Virus record (IMG/VR): IMGVR_UViG_3300025703_000010
Location: 1 to 44,355 of that record
DNA: 44,355 nucleotides
Strand: one strand, 5' to 3'
Origin: a virus
The notes beneath the pieces were generated by a model. That model made no database searches. It saw only the letters and a program-made list of their open reading frames with translations, and had not been told where the DNA came from. A program made the translations under genes and the position numbers. Position 1 is the first letter of the stretch. Each line of letters opens with the position of its first letter. Below are positions 33,645 to 41,064 of the stretch, one piece after another.

Positions 33645-34793
33645 TTAAACCTTCCTCGTCTTAGTCGCGGCCTGGAACATGGCCTTGGTGTCCTGGTTCA
33701 CGGCCGCTCGCGGGTCCATATCCTTCACAACCGTCAAGCCGGTGTCAGGCTTGAACGCCCAGCGAGCGACAAATGCCTCCCCCTCTGGTAGAGCCTCCAT
33801 CTGCGCCGGGCTCAAGAGTTCGGGCGCAGTGTATGCACTGTCGCCGAATGCGGCTTTGGCAGCGGCTTCGGCTCCGTCTTTGAATATACGGTTAGCCTTT
33901 GCCTTAGCGAGCTTGAAGCCGGCGATTTTATGCCCAGCTTCGAGGCGACCGAAAGCAGTCTTGCTCGCAGCCTTCCCCACAATCTTCGCCGTCTCCAGCA
34001 ATGTAAGGAAACGACTGACTTGCTCGTTTGTAAGTTCATCGGCAGTCCTCGACATCGCGCCCATCATCGTCTCCAGTTCGGCCATGTCTGATACCAGTTG
34101 GGGGCACGCCCGAAACCGTACCGGGCAGAATCGGCAGTGCTCACCGCTGGCGGTATCACGTGAGACCAAGGCGCGGTCCATCGCGGGGATCAGTTGCCCC
34201 AGGAGCCACTGCTCAAGGTTCTCGGTTGAGATAGACCACATGCGATGCGCTTCCCCGAAGCACCGGGGCTGCACGATATGCAGCACGACCATATCTACCT
34301 GGTCCCAGAGCTTCAATTGCTCCAGGGCGCCACAAGCGTAGCCCATCGTCTGCGGATTATGCTTCACCTCGACGTAGATGCCAGCGCCATGCTTGTAATC
34401 CCATATATGCAGCACGCGCCCGAGCTCATCGAGGTACACAATGTCCGCCGTGCCGTAAAACAGAGCATGGATCGTCGGGCAGTAGTATTTCTCCTCGGTC
34501 CAGAAGTTGCCCTGATTGCGGTCGGGATGGGCCTTGCGGACAGCGGACAAACACACCTGAACCGCGTCTGCCATCGGCTTTTCAATAGCGCCGCCGATGT
34601 ATTCCCAGGCGTCTTTCTGCTCCTGGAAGGCTAGGTCGAGCAGTTCGTGCGCCGCCGTCCCTGGCTTGGCGAACTCACCGTCGTCGTCATCATCGTGTAG
34701 GCCCTCGCTCAGGCCTACGGAGCCTGGGCACGCCATGAAGCGCTCAGCACCAGACATGCCGAGGGGACTATGGCCAGCGGGAACTTCGCTCAT
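33645..34793 (-). CDS. DUF2800 PD-(D/E)XK nuclease
   Basis: A 382-residue protein. The ATG at 34793 (GGAGG 9 bases upstream, ATGA overlap with a tiny gene) is preferred to the longer frame. LGMSGAERFMACPGSVGLSE is the start typical of DUF2800/Cas4-like proteins. YGTADIVYLDELGRVLHIWDYKHG holds the Asp and D-x-K catalytic centre, and QTMGYACGAL the following Gln-Tyr motif. Cys residues near 240-255 (HCRFCPVRFRAC) plus Cys29 could hold an iron-sulphur cluster. It is likely a recombination or DNA-processing exonuclease. The palindrome at 34152 encodes VSRDT just before the Cys cluster. Confidence 0.82.
   Translation of the reverse strand: MSEVPAGHSPLGMSGAERFMACPGSVGLSEGLHDDDDDGEFAKPGTAAHELLDLAFQEQKDAWEYIGGAIEKPMADAVQVCLSAVRKAHPDRNQGNFWTEEKYYCPTIHALFYGTADIVYLDELGRVLHIWDYKHGAGIYVEVKHNPQTMGYACGALEQLKLWDQVDMVVLHIVQPRCFGEAHRMWSISTENLEQWLLGQLIPAMDRALVSRDTASGEHCRFCPVRFRACPQLVSDMAELETMMGAMSRTADELTNEQVSRFLTLLETAKIVGKAASKTAFGRLEAGHKIAGFKLAKAKANRIFKDGAEAAAKAAFGDSAYTAPELLSPAQMEALPEGEAFVARWAFKPDTGLTVVKDMDPRAAVNQDTKAMFQAATKTRKV
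34152..34167. repeat. Dispersed palindrome, site 12
   Basis: GGTATCACGTGAGACC. On the (-) strand it is in frame as VSRDT in the DUF2800 gene. Confidence 0.9.
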
Positions 34794-34909
34794 AGCCAGC
34801 GCCTCCACAAGTCCACAAGTACAATCGCGAAAAATACTACGCCCAGCCATACCAGCGACACCAGCGCCAGCTTAGCGGCGAACAGAAGCAGAGTGTCTGG
34901 CGTGCTCAT
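34790..34909 (-). CDS. 39-residue single-pass membrane protein
   Basis: A tiny gene linked to both neighbours by ATGA overlaps (34906-34909 and 34790-34793). It reads MSTPDTLLLFAAKLALVSLV, then WLGVVFFAIVLVDLWRRWL. One long hydrophobic span (7-33) is followed by a basic end, giving an N-out or anchor topology. Perfect fit in the 116-bp gap and double coupling support it. The function is unknown. Confidence 0.6.
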   Translation of the reverse strand: MSTPDTLLLFAAKLALVSLVWLGVVFFAIVLVDLWRRWL

Positions 34910-35523
34910 TTCGTCGCCTCGATCATGCGCCGCACCTCGTCGATGAAGTCACGGCGCTGAACACCTTTCATCTCGCCCACTGTCTTGACCCCGAACTTGG
35001 CGACTAGCTCGGTGACGACGCGCGGTGTGAGCGCACGGGCGCCTGCACTGGCAGCCTTCGCCAGATCAGCGTCCGTGATCTCTTCAGAAGGGGATGCAGT
35101 CGCAGCGATCGACGGGGTTTCCGCAGAAGTCGCAGGTGCTCGGCGACGGCTTGTGGAGACGGCTGAGGGGGCAGGGGATGGTTCCGTAGCACCAGCCGCC
35201 GCTGGGGCTTCCACAAGTGGCACACTTGCGACTGTGGAAGCGTTTCGATGGCGTGTCGTCGGCGGCGTAGGGTCCACGGGTGCGGCTTCTGCAACCTCCC
35301 CGCTGATGGCGTTGGCCTTGCGCCGGCGCGAAGTCTCGCGCGGTTCCGGCGCAGCAGCAACCACTTGTTCCGGCGCAGCAGCAACCACTTGCTGCGCTAC
35401 AGTATCACGTGATGCCGCTTCGTAGGCATGCTCGATGGTGACGCGGCGCAGGGCTATGGCGTCGATGATCGCCCGCGCCCAATCGCCTTCTTCGGCAGCA
35501 GATAGCTCGATGGTGATCTTCAT
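34906..35523 (-). CDS. Phage protein with Ala/Pro-rich linker and helical C-terminal domain
   Basis: A 205-residue protein. The N-terminal domain (KITIELSAAEEGDWARAIID, RRVTIEHAYEA) is followed by a long Ala/Pro/Thr/Ser/Arg-rich linker (40-145) with a duplicated QVVAAAPE. The C-terminal helical domain (RALTPRVVTELVAKFGVKTV, GEMKGVQRRDFIDEVRRM) resembles a small DNA- or protein-binding domain seen in phage recombination operons. It has its own promoter in the gap upstream. The palindrome at 35401 encodes ASRDT before the linker. Confidence 0.55.
   Translation of the reverse strand: MKITIELSAAEEGDWARAIIDAIALRRVTIEHAYEAASRDTVAQQVVAAAPEQVVAAAPEPRETSRRRKANAISGEVAEAAPVDPTPPTTRHRNASTVASVPLVEAPAAAGATEPSPAPSAVSTSRRRAPATSAETPSIAATASPSEEITDADLAKAASAGARALTPRVVTELVAKFGVKTVGEMKGVQRRDFIDEVRRMIEATK
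35401..35416. repeat. Dispersed palindrome, site 13
   Basis: AGTATCACGTGATGCC. On the (-) strand it is in frame as ASRDT, about 107 bp into the 205-residue gene. Confidence 0.88.
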
Positions 35524-35549
35524 GTGTAACCCCTGTAACTAGAGGAAGA

Positions 35550-35578
35550 ATGGTAACATAGTCTTCAGCAAAGGTCAA
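35550..35578 (-). promoter_or_regulatory. Promoter without palindrome, upstream of the DUF2800 group
   Basis: On the (-) strand TTGACC, a 17-bp spacer and TACCAT, with TG one base before the -10 (TG-T-TACCAT). The -10 hexamer is the same as in the palindrome promoters, but the flanks are not palindromic. It lies in the gap between the SNF2 helicase and the 205-residue gene. Confidence 0.55.
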
Positions 35579-37017
35579 TGTTTATCGAGTGCAGCGTGGA
35601 TGTTGATCGCCTTGTCGATGGCAGTTGCGAGCACGCGCTCGTCTAGGGTGCCTGGGCAAACGGGGATATGGCCTATGGTGCGCGCGCCCGTCTGACCCAT
35701 GCGATTTATGCGGTCGAGTAGCTGATCGTTCTTCCCCGGCACCCAATCGAACTCAGCTAGCACCGCGTCTTGCGCAGCCGTCAGTGTCCACCCCTCCCCC
35801 AGCGGTAGCATCTGCCCGAGGATTATCTTCACTCGATCGTCGGACTGGAAGCGGTCCACCGCATTCTGTTTGCGCGAGACGCTAGTGCGGCCGTCCATAT
35901 ACACTAGGCCATACCGCTCCAGGCGCCCGCGCAGGTAATCAAGAACCGCATGATGCCACGCCGAGACGACAAGTTTAGTAACGCCGCCCTCCATCAAGTC
36001 GTCTATGTAAGTGGCGACGGATGGGGCTTTAGCAAGCCCTAATTCCTTGCGCGCGGTAGCTATAGCGCCGTCGATTGGAACCCCCCGGTCGAACGCCGCC
36101 GGGTCAAGCTCGTATAGCTTCGACGCTTGAGCGAAGCCAGGATGCTTCAGCGCTTGGCGGATGGCACTCGTGAGCACCAGCGGAAATGGGTGCCACGTCT
36201 TGAGTGGCAGTTGCTTGAGAACGTCCACCTTGCGGCGCCGTACCATGAGGTTCTTGCGCAAGCGGAATTGCAGATCGTCGAGGTTGCGAGGGACATTGCG
36301 GACCTTGTTTGAATAGTGGAGCTTGCGCGCCCATACTTGCGCTTCAGTGTCGAATGTCATCCCGCGCACCATGCCGCCGCCAAGATCGTAGTAATACTCC
36401 ACGAAGTCTTCGAGGCTGGCCTTATTGATGGCGCTCCAATTGAGCAGGCGTATGGCGTTGTAGCACTCGCGCGGCTGGTTCGGCAGGATTGTGCCAGAGA
36501 GCGCCGTGAAGCGCCCGGTTACGCTGGGCAACCGGTCCTCGGCGCACACGACCTTAGTGCGGTTGTTCCCCCTTGGGTCTTTCATGGCGTGGGCTTCGTC
36601 CAGTATCACGTGATCCCACCGCAGGTCGAGGATAGCCGCGAGGATACTCGGATTTGTGAGCATCGCCCATGACAGGATCACGTAGTCGGCCGTGTTGCTG
36701 ACACCATCTGTTGACTTAAAAACCATTGAGGTGGTGACGTTTAGAACTGTTGACCAGTTCCAAATCTCACGCTGCCAGTTTATCAGTAGGGAGGCAGGGC
36801 ACACGACGAGGGTGCGATTAGCACGTATAGCGTTGCTGACAAGGATGCCTTCGCACGACTTTCCGAGGCCGGGATCGTCGCCTATGAGCGCGTGGTTGCG
36901 CTCGATTACGTATTCCGCGCCCGCGAACTGAAACTCCATTGGCGCTGTAGAAGGGGGATGCGGCGCACGGTAGAACAGTGGCTCTTCTGCCCAGGAGCGC
37001 CCGACATCGTAGTTCAT
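35575..37017 (-). CDS. SNF2-family helicase/ATPase
   Basis: A 480-residue superfamily 2 protein. Walker A GDDPGLGKS ends at Ser54, the motif II box DEAH is at 140-143 in HVILDEAHAMKD, and motif III-like ALSGTIL follows. The C-terminal RecA-like lobe has QMLPLGEGWTLTAAQ and motif VI QLLDRINRMGQTG. The size is that of the minimal SNF2 core found in phage replication/recombination cassettes, probably remodelling forks or displacing proteins. The palindrome at 36602 lies at motif II and encodes DHVI, the only exact intragenic copy not read as SRD/E. It overlaps the protease gene by ATGA. Confidence 0.9.
   Translation of the reverse strand: MNYDVGRSWAEEPLFYRAPHPPSTAPMEFQFAGAEYVIERNHALIGDDPGLGKSCEGILVSNAIRANRTLVVCPASLLINWQREIWNWSTVLNVTTSMVFKSTDGVSNTADYVILSWAMLTNPSILAAILDLRWDHVILDEAHAMKDPRGNNRTKVVCAEDRLPSVTGRFTALSGTILPNQPRECYNAIRLLNWSAINKASLEDFVEYYYDLGGGMVRGMTFDTEAQVWARKLHYSNKVRNVPRNLDDLQFRLRKNLMVRRRKVDVLKQLPLKTWHPFPLVLTSAIRQALKHPGFAQASKLYELDPAAFDRGVPIDGAIATARKELGLAKAPSVATYIDDLMEGGVTKLVVSAWHHAVLDYLRGRLERYGLVYMDGRTSVSRKQNAVDRFQSDDRVKIILGQMLPLGEGWTLTAAQDAVLAEFDWVPGKNDQLLDRINRMGQTGARTIGHIPVCPGTLDERVLATAIDKAINIHAALDKH
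36602..36617. repeat. Dispersed palindrome, site 14
   Basis: AGTATCACGTGATCCC. On the (-) strand it encodes DHVIL immediately before the DEAH box. Confidence 0.85.
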
Positions 37018-37568
37018 AGCGAACTCGCCAGATACGCAAACCCTATTGTCTCCCCAGGTGCCAGCCGCATAATATCCCCGGACGTATAGATCGCTGTCAC
37101 CATCCCCAGCAGTGCTCCGTCAGCGCCCACTACGGGGCCGCCGCTCATGCCTGGAACGATATGGCCGGCTATGGCAAAACCCCACACTCTCTCTTTGCCG
37201 TACATAGTCCAGGCATGTAGCAGCACAACACGACCGGCCACGTTTTGCTTAAAGCCACCGCAAGACGAGCCGTACACATGCACGCTTTCCCCTAGCACCG
37301 GGTCGCGCCTCGGGAGGGGCCTGCCGTAGTGGCTGGGGAAAGTTGAAATGTCTTTGCCCGGCACAACCGTTGCCCCAAGGAACGTTGGCACGCCGTGCGC
37401 GGTAGCTACGGCCATGCTATCGGTGAGTTGGGTGGCCGAAGCGTTCTCCCCCAGCAACGGGCACTCCCCGACGCTATAGGTTATAAGATCAGGGGCGTAC
37501 CCCGGATAGTTGCCGCCGACGCATGCCCCGAGCGCCAGCGGGATAGCTACGCTGGCGCTCTTAAACAT
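37014..37568 (-). CDS. Trypsin-like serine protease lipoprotein
   Basis: A 184-residue protein. The ATG at 37568 forms a TGATG overlap with the upstream gene and gives a short lipoprotein signal: MFKSASVAIPLALGAC, lipobox LGAC with Cys16. A chymotrypsin-fold triad is visible: His58 in AVATAHGV, Asp73 in GKDISTF and Ser142 in GMSGGPVVG, the last with the classical GxSGGP context. It would be anchored to the inner or outer membrane facing the periplasm. Such a protease is unusual in a phage early operon; superinfection exclusion, envelope-stress control or processing of a phage protein are possible roles. Confidence 0.75.
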   Translation of the reverse strand: MFKSASVAIPLALGACVGGNYPGYAPDLITYSVGECPLLGENASATQLTDSMAVATAHGVPTFLGATVVPGKDISTFPSHYGRPLPRRDPVLGESVHVYGSSCGGFKQNVAGRVVLLHAWTMYGKERVWGFAIAGHIVPGMSGGPVVGADGALLGMVTAIYTSGDIMRLAPGETIGFAYLASSL

Positions 37569-38236
37569 CACAACCACCCGTTCGCGCGCGCTACCGCCTC
37601 GGCGCAATCGACTAGCGCCAAGCTCTCGCGTCCCAGCGCATCATCCGCGCGCGTGGTTTTCCAGTGCGTCCGCGCTTCCGCCAGTGTGAAATAGCGACAT
37701 CCGGCGCGGATGGTGACGTGCCCGGCGCCTTCATTGAAAACAAAAAACGCATAGCCGTCAGAGCGTTGTCCGATTAATCGCGCATTCGCGCCGATCAAAT
37801 CGGCGTCGGCCAAATTGGCGCCGCGCAAGTTGGCGCGGCGCAAGTTGGCGCGGTACAAATCGGCGCCGATCAAATTGACACGGCACAAGTTGGCGTCGGT
37901 CAAATCGGCGCCGATCAAATTGACACGGCACAAATCGGCGCCGGCCAAATCGGCGCGGTACAAATCGGCGTCGGTCAAATCGGCGTCGGCCAAATTGGCG
38001 CCGATCAAATTGGCGCCGCGCAAGTTCGCGCCGCTCAAGTTGGCACGGCACAAATCGGCGCCGGCCAAATCGGCGAGGCACAAGTTGGCGTCGGCCAAAT
38101 TGGCGCCGATCAAATTGGCGCCGATCAAATTGGCGCCGCGCAAGTTCGCGCCGCTCAAGTTCGCGCAACGGCCGCCTTCGCCGGCGGACCATATAGCATG
38201 GTCGGCAAGAATTTTGGCGAGTTCGCTAGCTTCCAT
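37568..38236 (-). CDS. Pentapeptide-repeat protein with C-terminal cap domain
   Basis: A 222-residue protein. After a short N-terminal helix, residues 25-150 are about 25 A(D/N)LxxA repeats (NLSGA, NLRGA, NLIGA, DLYRA), which form a four-sided beta helix that can mimic DNA. The last 70 residues (GQRSDGYAFFVF, IRAGCRYFTLAEARTHWK, AVARANGWL) are a separate domain also present in the hexapeptide-repeat protein at the right window edge. GGAG lies about 8 bases upstream. Some pentapeptide proteins inhibit gyrase; nothing here proves that. Confidence 0.85.
   Translation of the reverse strand: MEASELAKILADHAIWSAGEGGRCANLSGANLRGANLIGANLIGANLADANLCLADLAGADLCRANLSGANLRGANLIGANLADADLTDADLYRADLAGADLCRVNLIGADLTDANLCRVNLIGADLYRANLRRANLRGANLADADLIGANARLIGQRSDGYAFFVFNEGAGHVTIRAGCRYFTLAEARTHWKTTRADDALGRESLALVDCAEAVARANGWL
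37800..38165 (-). repeat. 15-bp tandem repeats coding for pentapeptides
   Basis: About 24 units related to CAAATTGGCGCCGAT on the (+) strand, with local duplications of larger blocks (for example a near-identical stretch at about 37981-38060 and 38092-38165). The array is prone to slippage and length change. Confidence 0.85.
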
Positions 38237-38250
38237 TTCATTTCTCCATC

Positions 38251-38409
38251 TTAGAATAGCGCGAAGATAAGCGCGCCGATTATGAAACTTACAACCGGGC
38301 TATCCTGCGCAATCGGGCGCGGCGTTGGGAGCGCTTGCGTGTAGGGATTAGCCGGCTGCGGCGTAGCACAGCCCGCCAACAGCACGGCCATGAGCAACAA
38401 AACTCTCAC
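38251..38409 (-). CDS. Small Pro-rich lipoprotein
   Basis: A 52-residue protein starting at GTG 38409 on a GTGA overlap. The lipobox LLAGC places Cys14. A Pro-rich middle (TPQPANPYTQALPTPRPIA) and a hydrophobic end (VVSFIIGALIFALF) follow. Size and Pro-rich lipoprotein nature recall outer-membrane spanins (Rz1), but the hydrophobic C-terminus and lack of a partner gene make that uncertain. Confidence 0.6.
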   Translation of the reverse strand: MRVLLLMAVLLAGCATPQPANPYTQALPTPRPIAQDSPVVSFIIGALIFALF

Positions 38410-38624
38410 GGCATGATGATCCCAGGCACACGCTTGACAGGCGAGCCTACGCTGTCGAGCGCCTGCACCAACGCCAGGATCACCGCCGATGCGCGCATAA
38501 GAGTGTCGGCGAACCCCGGCGGCATCTGGCCACCGTAGTTCGTGACCATGTTCTTGAGGTTCTCGGCCGTGTCGAAAACCTCTTGCTTCGTCATTGCGAC
38601 ATTGCCGCCGCCAAGGTCTCTCAT
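38406..38624 (-). CDS. Small helical protein of unknown function
   Basis: A 72-residue protein. The ATG at 38624 has GGAGA 7 bases upstream and an ATGA overlap with the previous gene. It is mostly helical (TKQEVFDTAENLKNMVTNYG, FADTLMRASAVILALVQALD), with a Gly-rich start. It is not recognised. It could be a small tail-type or regulatory protein, but it sits in the secreted/membrane block. Confidence 0.5.
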   Translation of the reverse strand: MRDLGGGNVAMTKQEVFDTAENLKNMVTNYGGQMPPGFADTLMRASAVILALVQALDSVGSPVKRVPGIIMP

Positions 38625-38902
38625 GTGGGGTCTCCAGGCAATTTAGGATCGGCCATAATAGTGAGGGAGATACAGCCGGCGGTGACTTGTGTGTACCCCG
38701 CTGCACCGTTGTTGCTGCGCCAGTTGAAGTTAGCCCGTGAGCAGCCCTCCTCAGTGAACGGCCCCAAGACGTTCGCGCTAAGGGCATGCGCGCCGCGCAC
38801 CGTGCCAACAATTACATAAACATATGGCTTTGGTGGCGCCGCATAGGCCGTCGTCGTAAGCGCCACACCTACGAAAGCGGCTAGAAAAGCCCCGTGTTTC
38901 AT
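38621..38902 (-). CDS. Small secreted protein of unknown function
   Basis: A 93-residue protein from ATG 38902 (GGAG 6 bases upstream). The signal peptide MKHGAFLAAFVGVALTTTAYA is expected to be cut before APPKPY. The mature part is beta-rich with two Cys (EEGC, TAGC) that could form a disulphide in the periplasm. No family is recognised. It is part of the block of envelope-targeted proteins between 37014 and 39063. Confidence 0.6.
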   Translation of the reverse strand: MKHGAFLAAFVGVALTTTAYAAPPKPYVYVIVGTVRGAHALSANVLGPFTEEGCSRANFNWRSNNGAAGYTQVTAGCISLTIMADPKLPGDPT

Positions 38903-38904
38903 TA

Positions 38905-39063
38905 TCATCTCCATTGGTCGCCGTTGCTGTCTTTCGGCATTCTCTTGCCGATGGCGTAATGGGTGTCCATGTAGTTGAGGATGAATAGCAGCACCGCTAC
39001 CCCGATAACCCAAATCATGGTGGCACCCCGGAAAAATTGCCCCGGCGCGCTTGGCGTGCTCAT
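38905..39063 (-). CDS. Small single-pass membrane protein
   Basis: A 52-residue protein with one membrane span (MIWVIGVAVLLFILNYM, 16-32) and a charged tail (GKRMPKDSNGDQWR). The start is uncertain: ATG 39063 or ATG 39018 (37 residues); neither has a strong ribosome site. A longer frame to 39138 would run through the terminator hairpin and is not preferred. Confidence 0.45.
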   Translation of the reverse strand: MSTPSAPGQFFRGATMIWVIGVAVLLFILNYMDTHYAIGKRMPKDSNGDQWR

Positions 39064-39115
39064 GTATGGCTGCCGAATGGCGCCGGGGCTAGGTTGTGCT
39101 CGGAAGGAGCACCCC

Positions 39116-39144
39116 AAAACCCGGCTGGGATCATCCATGCCGGG
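39116..39144 (-). terminator. Possible terminator after the Lys/Ala-rich protein gene
   Basis: On the (-) strand CCCGGC (39144-39139) pairs with GCCGGG (39125-39120) around a 13-base loop, followed by TTTT. The stem is short and the U-run only four long, so it may be leaky. It lies between the 273-residue gene and the membrane-protein block. Confidence 0.45.
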
Positions 39145-39147
39145 CCT

Positions 39148-39163
39148 GGGATCACGTGATACC
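39148..39163. repeat. Dispersed palindrome, site 15
   Basis: GGGATCACGTGATACC, intergenic, 6 bp past the stop of the 273-residue gene and next to the possible terminator. Confidence 0.9.
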
Positions 39164-39168
39164 GGGGT

Positions 39169-39990
39169 TTACGTGGGGTCGAAGCCAATCTCAAGCTTCG
39201 CGCCAACCTCGGTCGCGCACCACTGGGTGAAAGCCATCTTGTCACTGGCCTTCAATTCCTGGAACGCGGCCTTGAGAGCCTCGATGCCGACGAGGATCAC
39301 CGCATTCTTCTGAGAGCGAGCACCGCCGAGATCGACCGCATCGTCGTCTTCATTCGAATTGGTGTAGCCGGCGCCCTCGTTCGCAGCCTTGAGCTCTTCG
39401 ACTTCGGCCTTTCTCTTGTCGCGCAAGGTCTTGTTCGCTTCCTTGTTCTTGCCGCGCATGTCGGCGAGAGCGAGAGCCGGGTTTGGGGACTTGCCGACCG
39501 CGACGAGCTTGCGGATCGTCTCGTAAGACTGGGAGAGGTTCTCGGCGGCCCAAGTGGCGAACTTGATGCCGGCTTCCTTGCACCGGGTAGCCGCTACCTC
39601 CAACTGGATCGCCGCCGCGAGCCGGTGATCGTCTGCGTCGTCTTCGAGCTTGGCGGCCTTTTCCAGCCGAACATTAATTTCCTTGGCGATTGGCTTCAGG
39701 CGTTCCTCTTCGGCTGCCTGCTCCTTCGCCTTCACCTCGGAGGCACTGCCCTTGGCGGCCTTGGCTTTCTCCTTCGCCGCCTCCTTGGCGGCCTTCTCCT
39801 TGGCAGCCTTCGCGTCCAGAGCGGCCTTGATCTTGGCCTTACCGCTCGCGACCTTCTCAGCTGCGGCCGCCGCCTTCTCTTCCTTGAGGCGCAGCTTCTC
39901 CGCGCTCTTCTTAGCAAGCGCCGCCGCTTTATCCTCTACCGCCTTAATAGCGGCAAGGTCTTCTGGGGAATTGTCACGTTCATCGGACAT
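39169..39990 (-). CDS. Lys/Ala-rich coiled-coil protein with HTH-like core
   Basis: A 273-residue protein. Residues 15-115 are an extreme Lys/Ala/Glu helix (AAALAKKSAEKLRLKEEKAA and similar), a predicted coiled coil or DNA-coating helix. The core FATWAAENLSQSYETIRKLVAVGKS (140-170) resembles the DUF3102-like helix-turn-helix pattern (W-xx-N-xxS-xxTIR-xxxVG). The C-terminal part is mixed. It has its own promoter with an embedded palindrome and another palindrome just after its stop. This placement makes it a leading candidate for a protein that binds the repeats; that is inference. Confidence 0.6.
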   Translation of the reverse strand: MSDERDNSPEDLAAIKAVEDKAAALAKKSAEKLRLKEEKAAAAAEKVASGKAKIKAALDAKAAKEKAAKEAAKEKAKAAKGSASEVKAKEQAAEEERLKPIAKEINVRLEKAAKLEDDADDHRLAAAIQLEVAATRCKEAGIKFATWAAENLSQSYETIRKLVAVGKSPNPALALADMRGKNKEANKTLRDKRKAEVEELKAANEGAGYTNSNEDDDAVDLGGARSQKNAVILVGIEALKAAFQELKASDKMAFTQWCATEVGAKLEIGFDPT

Positions 39991-40056
39991 GGTGGGTGCC
40001 TCCGTTCGATGGCTGGGGAAGGATCACCTTGACCGTCCCCCTGGACCGTCACAAAG

Positions 40057-40085
40057 ATGGTATCACGTGATGCTGTGCTTCGCAA
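40057..40085 (-). promoter_or_regulatory. Promoter of the 273-residue gene with embedded palindrome (site 16)
   Basis: On the (-) strand TTGCGA (40085-40080), a 17-bp spacer, then TACCAT (40062-40057) preceded by TGA, an extended -10. The palindrome GGTATCACGTGATGCT ((+), 40059-40074) covers the -10. The distance to the ATG at 39990 is about 60 bp. Confidence 0.65.
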
Positions 40086-40093
40086 CAAATTAT

Positions 40094-40627
40094 TTAGCGG
40101 TTCGTCAAATGTATGCCTGCTAGTGCAGCGCGACGGCGAGCACCGTACACCAACGCCCTCTTGCGCGTAACAGGGGGCCGCTTCGGCGCGTCGGGATCGG
40201 GCAGCTTTTTAGGGCCGCCGCTGCGAATGGCCGGAGCGCTCAGGATGACTTCCTGCACCTCCAGGCCATTGTAGAGGATGTAGTCAATCCCGAGCCTGTC
40301 GTGGTGGTTGATCTGCGCGCCGTCATTATGGCTGAACTGGATGGCGTGCGCCGGGACCCCGTGGGACACCTTATCCACGATATAGCAGGATGCGGTGTTA
40401 AATTCCACGATGTGTACCGGGAAGGGAAACACGTCTTGCAGGCGCTTGACCATGCGCGCGTCCATGCACGAGATAGAGCATCCCTGGCGGGCGCGTAGAA
40501 CATCCACGCGAGCGCGGCATAGCTGAATAGGCTCACCCCGGTATGGATCGCATGGGACGCGAATGAAGTTGTCGAAGTTCTCCTCGTCGTAGTAGATGCG
40601 GTGCGTGCGTGTGTGTGTGTGCTTCAT
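40094..40627 (-). CDS. Early protein of unknown function
   Basis: A 177-residue protein. The start MKHTHTRTHRIYY is encoded by a CA/GT-dinucleotide run. The middle is beta-rich (FPFPVHIVEFNTASCYIVDK) and the C-terminus is basic (KRPPVTRKRALVYGARRRAA). AGGGG lies 8 bases upstream of the ATG, as in two other leftward genes. It follows the Zn/HTH regulator by ATGA overlap and no family is recognised. Confidence 0.6.
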   Translation of the reverse strand: MKHTHTRTHRIYYDEENFDNFIRVPCDPYRGEPIQLCRARVDVLRARQGCSISCMDARMVKRLQDVFPFPVHIVEFNTASCYIVDKVSHGVPAHAIQFSHNDGAQINHHDRLGIDYILYNGLEVQEVILSAPAIRSGGPKKLPDPDAPKRPPVTRKRALVYGARRRAALAGIHLTNR

Positions 40628-41064
40628 AGCTTAACCCCTGGCGGTGGTGGTTCGTGATCGCTCTCAAACTCAGCCTTAGCGGCTGGTGACATGGCGCGGT
40701 AGTGCTCGCAGAACTTCGACCAATGGTAGCAAGCCAGCGCCACCAACTCTTCTTCCGCCTCTGGCAAGCCGGTATCCTCGTCGTCGTGGTCCGGCGGCGC
40801 CGGGCGGAAGGCGGGGTATGGCTTTCCCCCAAGCCCGAGGGTTATTGTCCCACTTGGGACAACTGCTGCCTTGGCCCGGTGCGCGGTGCCACGTCCTGCG
40901 CCCGTAGCCGCAGCTATCTCTCGCACTGAAGCGGTTGGGTTGGCCGCGGCATAAGTCTCAGCCCGAGCTATAGGGGCAACTCCGCAATCGCAGGCGGCAT
41001 CCACCCCGCACTTGGGGCAGTAGTACCGGATAGCCTCGGGCTGGTGTAGCTGGTGGATACTCAT
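40624..41064 (-). CDS. Zinc-ribbon/HTH regulator
   Basis: A 146-residue protein. ATG 41064 with AGGGG 7 bases upstream. CPKCGVDAACDCG (16-28) is a Cys knuckle that could bind zinc. NPTASVREIAAATGAGRGTA with the HRAKA that follows (41-66) is a helix-turn-helix of the type seen in phage and prophage proteins of Alphaproteobacteria. A charged, Pro-rich C-terminus follows. It is the first gene of the leftward cluster, driven by a promoter whose -10 is a palindrome copy, which suggests autoregulation or control by a partner. Confidence 0.65.
   Translation of the reverse strand: MSIHQLHQPEAIRYYCPKCGVDAACDCGVAPIARAETYAAANPTASVREIAAATGAGRGTAHRAKAAVVPSGTITLGLGGKPYPAFRPAPPDHDDEDTGLPEAEEELVALACYHWSKFCEHYRAMSPAAKAEFESDHEPPPPGVKL

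Noticed and set aside
38905-39138. Longer version of the small membrane protein starting at 39138
   Set aside because: It would place the start within the terminator-like hairpin and add 25 residues without a ribosome site.
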